Shown here: positions 1 through 5,086 of the stretch, in pieces | Layout: each line of letters opens with the position of its first letter | Position numbering within the stretch: position 1 is the first letter of the stretch | From: Acidimicrobiaceae bacterium | GTDB taxonomy: Bacteria > Actinomycetota > Acidimicrobiia > Acidimicrobiales > Ilumatobacteraceae | Assembly: GCA_003455715.1 (NCBI GenBank) | Contig: DMQJ01000091.1 | Span: 536 to 5,621 of the forward strand | DNA: 5,086 nt | Reading direction: 5' to 3' | Made by a program: the position numbers and the translations under genes | Notes under the pieces: model-generated | Database searches by the model: none | Told to the model about the DNA's origin: nothing | The model's input: the letters and a program-made list of their open reading frames with translations, nothing else

Positions 1-296
1 TGGCCCACATCACCGGCGGCGGCCTGCCGGAGAACTTGCCGCGTGTGCTGCCCGCTCATCTCGACGCAGCCGTTCAGCTCGGCTCCTGGCCGGTACCACC
101 GCTCTTCCGTCTCGCACGCGACGCGGCCATCGGGCTCGACACCCACGAGCTGTACCGCACGCTCAACATGGGCATCGGCATGGTGTGCGTCGTGGCCGCC
201 GATCGGGTGGCCGAGCTGCAAGCCTCGATCCCCGAGGAGACGTGGGTGATCGGCTCGCTCGTACCGGGCGCGGGCGCGGTACGCCTCCTCGACTGA
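1..296 (+). CDS. purM: Phosphoribosylformylglycinamidine cyclo-ligase (AIR synthetase), C-terminal part
   Basis: PurM closes the imidazole ring, converting FGAM plus ATP to AIR, the fifth step of de novo purine synthesis in the cytoplasm. Only the last 97 residues are present. The frame is open from base 3 and ends at TGA 294-296. The visible part begins with AHITGGGLPENLPRVLP, the glycine-rich signature of the AIRS C-terminal domain. It continues through a WPVPPLFRLA segment and an ELYRTLNMGIGM segment, both typical of PurM, and ends with a short VIGSLVPGAGAV tail. The family is usually about 340-350 residues, so roughly 250 residues lie left of the window. The TTG at 36 falls inside the conserved signature and is not a start. 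The gene converges on ppc with a 16-base gap. Identification is secure; the start and promoter cannot be seen. Confidence 0.96.
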   Translation, partial: AHITGGGLPENLPRVLPAHLDAAVQLGSWPVPPLFRLARDAAIGLDTHELYRTLNMGIGMVCVVAADRVAELQASIPEETWVIGSLVPGAGAVRLLD

Positions 297-312
297 CGCC
301 GGGGCGCAGGGG

Positions 313-3036
313 TCAGCCGCTGTTGCGCAAGCCGGTGGCGATGGCGTTGATCGTGAGTTCCAACGCACCGGCCACCAGTTCGCTGGCGTCGCCGCTGCGG
401 TAGCGGCGCAGCAGGTCGACCTGCAACACGTGCAGTGGGTCGAGGTAGGCGAATCGGTTGGCGATGCTGCGTTGCAGCACCGGGTTGTCGGAGAGCAAGT
501 CGGCCGAACCTGTGGCGACGCGATGCACCAGCAGCGTGCGCTCGTGTTCGGCGACGAGACGAGCGAAACGCTCGGCGTCGGCCGGGCCCGTCGCCAACGT
601 GAGGTAGCGAGCGGCGATCGACGGGTCGGTCTTGGCCAGCACCATGCCCATGTTCGACATCACTGCTCGGAAGAACGGCCACCGCTGGTACATCGCGGCC
701 ACCAACTCCGGGGCGTCGCTGCGCTCGGCGCTCAGCGCGTCGAACGCTGTGCCCACTCCGAACCAGCCGGGCAACGAGAGGCGGCATTGCGACCAGCCGA
801 ACACCCAGGGGATGGCACGGAGATCTTCGATGCGGTTCGATCCGGAGCGCGCGGCCGGCCGCGACCCGATGTTGAGGCGTGCGATCTCGCCGATGGGCGT
901 GATGGCCCGGAAGAAGTCGATGAAGTCGTCGGTGCCGTACACGAGGTCGCGGTACTCCGCCATCGCCGCGTCCGACATGAGTGCCAGCGCCTTCACGAAC
1001 ACGGGATCGGCGCCGTCGTCGGGCGGCGCCAACGTGGCGGCGAGCGTGGCCGACACCATCAACTCCAGGTTGCGACGAGCCGCCGTCGGATGACCGAACT
1101 TGGCAGCAACGATCTCTCCCTGCTCGGTGATGCGGAGCGAACCGTCGACGCTTCCGGCAGGCTGCGCCAGAATCGCTTCGTACGCCGGCCCGCCCCCTCG
1201 ACCCACGGTGCCGCCGCGTCCGTGGAAGAGCCGCAGCCTCACCCCATGGCGCTGAGCGACCGACACGAGTTCGCGCTGTGCCACCGACAGGCTCCAGTTG
1301 GAGGTGAGGTATCCGCCGTCCTTGTTGGAGTCGGAGTAGCCGATCATGCTCTCCTGCATCGAGCCGTTGCTGTCGACCAGCGACCGGTACTCCGGTGTCG
1401 CCAACATCCGCTCGAACACCTCGGGCGCGCGCTGCAAGTCGATGATCGACTCGAACAGCGGCACGATGGCCATCCGAGTCGACGGGTGCTCACCCGGATG
1501 CACCAGACCGGCCTCGGCAAGGAGCACCGCGACTTCGAGCACGTCGCTGACCGACTCGCCACGCGAGATGACCGCGTGCGGCACGATCGCGTGGCCATGC
1601 AGCGCCACCGCATCGGCTGCCGCGTCGAGGATGGCGAGTTCCTTCGATGTCAGCTCGCTGTAGACCGCCCACCGATGGCGCAGCGGCCGAGGCGTACGCA
1701 GCGTCTCGGTGAGCACCGCAATGCGGCCCTCCTCGTCGAGCCCCAGATAGTCGTCACACAGGCCGGCCTGCGCGAGCAACTCCGCCACCACCACCTCGTG
1801 CACCGACGAGTTCTGTCGCATGTCGAGCGAACACAGGTGGAAGCCGAAGGAACGTACGGCCCAGCGCACGGGCACCACCAAACGGTCGGCGATGTCGTGT
1901 GCCCCGTGCGAACGAAGCGAGTCCTCGACGACGGCCAGGTCGCTGTCGAGCTCGCCCGGGTCGGCGTAGGGGACCGCGTTGCCACCCGCCATCGGCAGCT
2001 GCGGATCGTCGAGCACTGCATGTGCCCGGGCCAACAGGCGCTCGTGAATGCCTCGCAGTGCCCGACGGTACGGCTCGTCGGTACGGAACGGCGAGTCGTC
2101 GCCGGAGGCGTCGGCGAGGGCAGCCAACTCGGGCGTCACCTCGACGATTCGCGTGGAGATCGACAGTTGCCGGGCGAGCGTCCACAGCAAGCCGGCAAGG
2201 TGACGCAGGGCTGTGCCTGCCTGCATCTGCGTGGCCATGCGCAACGTGGTGGCATCGACGAACGGATTGCCGTCGCGATCGCCACCGATCCACGAGCCCA
2301 TCGTCACCTGCGGCCGAGGTGCGAGGTCGGCGCGGCCGAACACCGATGCGAACTCGGATCGGACCGTCACCTGCACCGCCGGCACGGCTTCGAACAGGCT
2401 GGCCGGGTAGTACTGCAAGCTCTCGCCGATCTCGTCACGCACCCGCAGCTTCGACAGTCGCAAGATGGCGGTCTGCCACAGCAGGTGCACCTCCATCCGC
2501 AGATCGGCTTCGATGGCATCGGCATCGGGTCCGGCAAGTGATCCGGCGAGAGGCTGAGCCGCCAGCAGGTTCGCAATGCGCGACAGAGCCTCCAGCACCG
2601 TCTTGCGCCTCACTTCCGTGGGGTGGGCGGTGAGCACCGGGGTGACGCAGAGCCGGTCGAGCGCCTCCCCTACCTCCGAGGGTGTGCGCCCCGCCGCTCT
2701 CAACGCTTCGAGAGTGGCCCGCACGCTGCGCACCTGTTGCTCGCTGTGCGGCTGCCGTTCGTTGTGCACGTCTTCAGCCGTGTTGGCCAACACCGACAGC
2801 CAGGCGAACGCCTCGATGACGTGCCGTTGGTCATCGAGAGAGGCGTCGGCCAACTCCACCGCCAGCGCATCCATCTCCGGTTCGCCAGCACGTCGACCCT
2901 GGACGGCGATCTGGCGAATCCGCTCGATCAGTTCGAAGACCGTCGAACCGAGCTGCTCTCGAACCACATCGCCGAGCAGCCGCCCGAGCAGTCGGATGTC
3001 GTCGCCGGCCGAACGAGTCTCATCGGTGCGGTCCAT
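313..3036 (-). CDS. ppc: Phosphoenolpyruvate carboxylase
   Basis: Ppc carboxylates PEP with bicarbonate to oxaloacetate and phosphate, an anaplerotic cytoplasmic reaction feeding the TCA cycle and aspartate. From the ATG at 3036 it is 907 residues, close to the bacterial norm (E. coli about 883). Seen in order: LTAHPTEVRRKT with the catalytic His at 138, the same number as in E. coli; GSWIGGDRDGNPFV near 247-260; FGFHLCSLDMRQNS near 397-410; GYSDSNKDGG near 566-575 with Lys572; FHGRGGTVGRGGGP near 604-617 with Arg607; RITEQGE near 635-641; LRAIPWVFGWSQ near 739-750; and the C-terminal RNSG. By family alignment, Arg607, Lys802, Arg861 and Asn905 match the E. coli aspartate-inhibition site, so aspartate feedback is inferred. 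No plant-type N-terminal phosphorylation motif is seen. A GTG at 3064-3066 would add ten residues. ATG is preferred because a TANNNT box lies six bases before it and the His numbering fits. The reading frame is intact throughout. Confidence 0.97.
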   Translation of the reverse strand: MDRTDETRSAGDDIRLLGRLLGDVVREQLGSTVFELIERIRQIAVQGRRAGEPEMDALAVELADASLDDQRHVIEAFAWLSVLANTAEDVHNERQPHSEQQVRSVRATLEALRAAGRTPSEVGEALDRLCVTPVLTAHPTEVRRKTVLEALSRIANLLAAQPLAGSLAGPDADAIEADLRMEVHLLWQTAILRLSKLRVRDEIGESLQYYPASLFEAVPAVQVTVRSEFASVFGRADLAPRPQVTMGSWIGGDRDGNPFVDATTLRMATQMQAGTALRHLAGLLWTLARQLSISTRIVEVTPELAALADASGDDSPFRTDEPYRRALRGIHERLLARAHAVLDDPQLPMAGGNAVPYADPGELDSDLAVVEDSLRSHGAHDIADRLVVPVRWAVRSFGFHLCSLDMRQNSSVHEVVVAELLAQAGLCDDYLGLDEEGRIAVLTETLRTPRPLRHRWAVYSELTSKELAILDAAADAVALHGHAIVPHAVISRGESVSDVLEVAVLLAEAGLVHPGEHPSTRMAIVPLFESIIDLQRAPEVFERMLATPEYRSLVDSNGSMQESMIGYSDSNKDGGYLTSNWSLSVAQRELVSVAQRHGVRLRLFHGRGGTVGRGGGPAYEAILAQPAGSVDGSLRITEQGEIVAAKFGHPTAARRNLELMVSATLAATLAPPDDGADPVFVKALALMSDAAMAEYRDLVYGTDDFIDFFRAITPIGEIARLNIGSRPAARSGSNRIEDLRAIPWVFGWSQCRLSLPGWFGVGTAFDALSAERSDAPELVAAMYQRWPFFRAVMSNMGMVLAKTDPSIAARYLTLATGPADAERFARLVAEHERTLLVHRVATGSADLLSDNPVLQRSIANRFAYLDPLHVLQVDLLRRYRSGDASELVAGALELTINAIATGLRNSG

Positions 3037-3042
3037 CGCGCG

Positions 3043-3048
3043 ATCGTA
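3043..3048 (-). promoter_or_regulatory. Probable -10 box of ppc, leaderless
   Basis: On the minus strand TACGAT fits the actinobacterial -10 consensus TANNNT. It is followed by exactly six bases (CGCGCG) and then the ppc ATG at 3034-3036, so transcription would begin at or next to the start codon. No purine-rich Shine-Dalgarno sequence precedes either this ATG or the GTG at 3066, and the GTG has no TANNNT at this distance. No convincing -35 is seen: the hexamer 17 bases upstream reads CCCCTG. The match is short, so the support comes from position and from the same arrangement at purN. Confidence 0.6.
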
Positions 3049-3102
3049 GAGAGCATCGGGCGGCACAGGGGCGCAGATCGCGGACTTTTCGTTCAGCGGC
3101 CA

Positions 3103-3119
3103 TCCGGCGTTCGGCCGGA
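3103..3119. repeat. Perfect 6-bp inverted repeat upstream of purN
   Basis: TCCGGC at 3103-3108 and GCCGGA at 3114-3119 are perfect inverted arms around the five-base centre GTTCG. The left arm lies exactly where a -35 hexamer would sit, 17 bases before the proposed purN -10 box. The site could be an operator for a dimeric regulator of purN-guaB. Arms of this length made of G and C also arise by chance in sequence of this composition, and no known regulator motif is recognised. It is upstream of the proposed transcription start, so it would not be an mRNA hairpin of purN. Confidence 0.3.
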
Positions 3120-3125
3120 AGGGCG

Positions 3126-3131
3126 TAGCGT
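3126..3131 (+). promoter_or_regulatory. Probable -10 box of purN-guaB, leaderless
   Basis: TAGCGT fits TANNNT and is followed by six bases (CAGGGC) and then the purN ATG at 3138. This is the spacing expected when the mRNA starts at the initiation codon. The nearest purine-rich stretch, GGAAGG at 3117-3122, ends 15 bases before the ATG, too far for a normal ribosome binding site. No recognisable -35 is seen. The box would drive purN and, through the overlapping stop and start, guaB. Confidence 0.6.
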
Positions 3132-3137
3132 CAGGGC

Positions 3138-3752
3138 ATGGAGTCGTTGCCTCGTCTGGTCGTCATGGCGTCGGGCAACGGTTCCAACGCCCAAGCCATC
3201 ATCGAGGCGTGCGCTGATGGTCGGTTGCCCGCACGTGTGGTGGCCGTGGTGAGCGATCGCCTGGGGGCGCCTGTGCTCGAGCGAGCCGACCGCGCCGGTC
3301 TCCCCGCGGTGCATGTGGGCAAGCGAGCCCACGAGAGCCGCTCCGACTACGACGCCCGGCTCGCCGATGTGGTGAGTGGCTTCGACCCCGACTTCATCGT
3401 GCTCGCTGGGTGGATGCGCCTGCTCACGATGAGCTTCCTCGGTTGGTTCCCCAGCATGGTGGTGAACCTGCATCCGGCCCTACCCGGCGAGTTCCCCGGC
3501 ACGCACGCCATCGAACGGGCCTTCGCCGAGGCCGAAGCCGGGCTTCGCACCTCCAGCGGCGTCATGGTGCACCTGGTGCCCGACGAGGGGGTCGACGACG
3601 GCCCCGTGCTCGCCACCACCGAGGTCACCATCCTCGCCGACGACACCCTTGCCGCCTTCGAAGCCCGAATGCACGCTGCCGAACATCAACTGCTCGTCAC
3701 CACCCTCGCCGACCTTTGCACCCGACGTCTCTCCCACGGAGCACCCGCATGA
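3138..3752 (+). CDS. purN: Phosphoribosylglycinamide formyltransferase (GAR transformylase)
   Basis: PurN transfers the formyl group of 10-formyltetrahydrofolate to GAR, giving FGAR, the third step of de novo purine synthesis in the cytoplasm. The 204-residue length is normal. The N-terminal [12 protein letters not shown] (10-21) is the phosphate-binding loop, and LAGWMRLL (89-96) is the usual core strand. [14 protein letters not shown] holds the catalytic Asn110 and His112. [14 protein letters not shown] holds Asp153, which aligns with E. coli Asp144, so the catalytic triad is complete. The segment between His112 and Asp153 is five residues longer than in E. coli, and LPGEFPG replaces the common LLPxFPG. 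I take both as features of a PurN subgroup rather than damage. The start is set by the methionine just before the conserved N-terminus and by the TANNNT box six bases upstream. It is transcribed away from ppc, and its stop overlaps the guaB start. Confidence 0.96.
   Translation: MESLPRLVVMASGNGSNAQAIIEACADGRLPARVVAVVSDRLGAPVLERADRAGLPAVHVGKRAHESRSDYDARLADVVSGFDPDFIVLAGWMRLLTMSFLGWFPSMVVNLHPALPGEFPGTHAIERAFAEAEAGLRTSSGVMVHLVPDEGVDDGPVLATTEVTILADDTLAAFEARMHAAEHQLLVTTLADLCTRRLSHGAPA
3738..3741 (+). promoter_or_regulatory. Shine-Dalgarno site of guaB
   Basis: GGAG lies seven bases before the guaB ATG at 3749, inside the last codons of purN. Its presence here, and its absence before purN and ppc, fits guaB being an internal cistron that needs its own ribosome site while the first genes are read from leaderless ends. 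Confidence 0.6.
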
Positions 3753-5086
3753 ACAACGACGACCTCTTCGACCGTTTCCAAGCCCTCACCTTCGACGACG
3801 TGGTGATCGTCCCCGGCTACAGCGACGTGCTGCCCGACACCGCCGACACGAGCGCCACCTTCGCCGCCGACATCGTGCTCAACGTGCCGCTGGTGAGCGC
3901 CGCGATGGACAAGGTCACCGAGGCACGAATGGCCATTGCCCTCGCCCGCGAAGGCGGCATCGGGGTGATCCACCGCAACATGAGCATCGCCGATCAGGCA
4001 GCCGAGGTGCAGAAGGTGAAGCGCAGCCAGAGCGGGATGATCACCGACCCGGTCACGCTGCCCCCCACCGCCACGCTGGCCGAAGCCGAGGCGTTGATGA
4101 ACCGCTTCAAGTTCAGTGGCGTGCCCATCACCGATGCCGACGGCCGTCTCGTGGGCATCCTCACCAACCGCGACACGCGGTTCTGCGAGCCCGCCGACTA
4201 CCGCCGGCCGCTCAGTGAGTTCATGACCAGCGAGGGTCTCGTGTCGGCGCCCGAGGGCACCGGGCTCGACGAGGCGAAGGCCATTCTCCAGCGTCACCGC
4301 ATCGAGAAGTTGCCGCTGGTCGATGCCGCCGGTCGGCTCACCGGGCTCATCACCGTGAAGGACATCCTGAAGCGCCAGGAGTTCCCCAACGGCACCCGCG
4401 ACTCGGCAGGTCGCCTTCGGTGCGCGGCCGCATGCGGCGTTGGCGCCGACCTTGAGGAACGAGTGGAGGCGCTCGTGGCCCAAGGGGTCGATGCCGTCGC
4501 CATCGACACCGCTCACGGCCACAGCGCAGGCGTCATGAAGGCCATCGAGCGCATCAAGGGCGGCTGGCCCAACCTTCCGGTGCTCGCCGGCAACGTGGTC
4601 ACCGCCGAGGGCGTGGAGGCACTGTCGAAGGCCGGGGCCGACGCAGTGAAGGTGGGCGTGGGTGCCGGCTCCATTTGCACCACCCGAGTGGTGAGCGGCG
4701 CAGGGATGCCGCAGCTGTCAGCCATCCACGAGGCGGCCAAGTACGCCCGCAAGCACGGCGTGCCCCTCATCGCCGACGGCGGCATCACGTACTCAGGCGA
4801 CATCGTGAAGGCCATCGCCGCGGGCGCCGACACCGTGATGCTCGGCTCGCTGCTCGCTGGCACCGACGAAGCCCCGGGCGAGATGGAACTGTTCGAAGGC
4901 CGTCGTTACAAGAGCTACCGCGGCATGGGGTCGATGGGCGCCATGCAGGGTCTCGGCGCCGACCGCTACGCCAGCGCGCAGGGTTCGGGCGGCGAGCGCG
5001 GCCAGAGCGAACTGGCCGGTCAGAGCCGCAAGCTCGTGCCCGAAGGCATCGAGGGCCGGGTGCCGTACAAGGGCAGCGTGCTGGCC
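3749..5086 (+). CDS. guaB: IMP dehydrogenase, 3' end outside the window
   Basis: GuaB oxidises IMP to XMP with NAD+, the committed step to guanine nucleotides, in the cytoplasm. The window holds 446 codons with no stop; E. coli GuaB is 488, so the C-terminal tail is missing. After the N-terminal [17 protein letters not shown] come part of the TIM barrel with [17 protein letters not shown], two CBS domains at about 97-210 starting MITDPVTL, then the rest of the barrel. Seen there are [12 protein letters not shown] with Asp253 for NAD binding, GAGSICTTR with catalytic Cys310, [17 protein letters not shown], the flap Arg406-Tyr407 in GADRYAS, and [15 protein letters not shown]. These sit five residues later than in E. 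coli (Asp248, Cys305, Arg401), so the start is well placed. Its ATG overlaps the purN TGA as ATGA, indicating co-transcription and probable translational coupling. Odd points: the flap is about 12 residues longer than in E. coli, Cys occurs at 225 and 229, and GAGS replaces GPGS. Confidence 0.97.
   Translation, partial: MNNDDLFDRFQALTFDDVVIVPGYSDVLPDTADTSATFAADIVLNVPLVSAAMDKVTEARMAIALAREGGIGVIHRNMSIADQAAEVQKVKRSQSGMITDPVTLPPTATLAEAEALMNRFKFSGVPITDADGRLVGILTNRDTRFCEPADYRRPLSEFMTSEGLVSAPEGTGLDEAKAILQRHRIEKLPLVDAAGRLTGLITVKDILKRQEFPNGTRDSAGRLRCAAACGVGADLEERVEALVAQGVDAVAIDTAHGHSAGVMKAIERIKGGWPNLPVLAGNVVTAEGVEALSKAGADAVKVGVGAGSICTTRVVSGAGMPQLSAIHEAAKYARKHGVPLIADGGITYSGDIVKAIAAGADTVMLGSLLAGTDEAPGEMELFEGRRYKSYRGMGSMGAMQGLGADRYASAQGSGGERGQSELAGQSRKLVPEGIEGRVPYKGSVLA

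Noticed and set aside
293..316. Possible bidirectional terminator hairpin between purM and ppc (CTGAC and GTCAG arms).
   Set aside because: The arms are only five bases, built largely from the two TGA stop codons, with a 14-base loop and no T-run on either side.
74..787. A 237-codon open frame on the minus strand across the purM-ppc junction.
   Set aside because: It overlaps purM antisense and ppc out of frame, and is very rich in Arg and Ala with no domain.
430..2541. A 703-codon open frame on the plus strand, antisense to ppc.
   Set aside because: It lies wholly within ppc on the opposite strand. The translation is rich in Arg, His and Gln without any recognisable domain, as expected from the complement of high-GC codons.
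3064..3066. Upstream GTG as the start of ppc, adding ten residues.
   Set aside because: It has no Shine-Dalgarno sequence and no TANNNT at leaderless spacing. The extension would cover the -10 box of the ATG start and shift the catalytic His from 138 to 148.
3083..3093. T-rich ACTTTTCGTTC in the divergent region as a terminator tail or UP element.
   Set aside because: No stem precedes the T-run on the plus strand, and its distance to either -10 box does not support a clear promoter role.
3686..4522. A 278-codon open frame on the minus strand, opposite purN and guaB.
   Set aside because: Both plus-strand genes are certain from catalytic motifs, and the antisense product shows no family features. 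It is a composition shadow.

Overview
This window looks like ordinary core-metabolism sequence from a high-GC bacterium. GC is roughly two thirds by eye, and codons ending in G or C dominate in every gene. The protein features and the promoter style, with TANNNT boxes placed for leaderless mRNAs, point to an actinobacterium, possibly Acidimicrobiia. The lineage is an inference. No mobile element, CRISPR array, RNA gene or phage-like segment is visible.

Layout from left to right. (1) Positions 1-296, plus strand, carry the 3' end of purM (AIR synthetase). (2) Positions 313-3036, minus strand, carry a complete ppc (phosphoenolpyruvate carboxylase), convergent with purM across a 16-base gap. (3) Positions 3037-3137 are a roughly 100-base divergent promoter region. 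(4) Positions 3138-3752, plus strand, carry a complete purN (GAR transformylase). (5) Positions 3749-5086, plus strand, carry guaB (IMP dehydrogenase). It overlaps the purN stop by ATGA and runs off the right edge without its last residues. No stretch over 300 bases lacks a gene.

PurN (step 3) and PurM (step 5) belong to de novo IMP synthesis, and GuaB takes IMP to XMP on the guanine branch. purN-guaB is therefore a short purine operon, with purM nearby but separated from it by the opposite-strand ppc. Ppc makes oxaloacetate from PEP and bicarbonate. It feeds aspartate, which is used in purine synthesis, so the grouping makes metabolic sense, although co-regulation is not shown.

The most informative observation is in the divergent region. 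Both ppc and purN have a TANNNT box followed by exactly six bases and then ATG, the geometry of actinobacterial leaderless transcripts. Neither has a usable Shine-Dalgarno sequence, while the internal operon gene guaB does. This also fixes the ppc start at 3036 rather than at the upstream GTG at 3066. No previously undescribed system was found.
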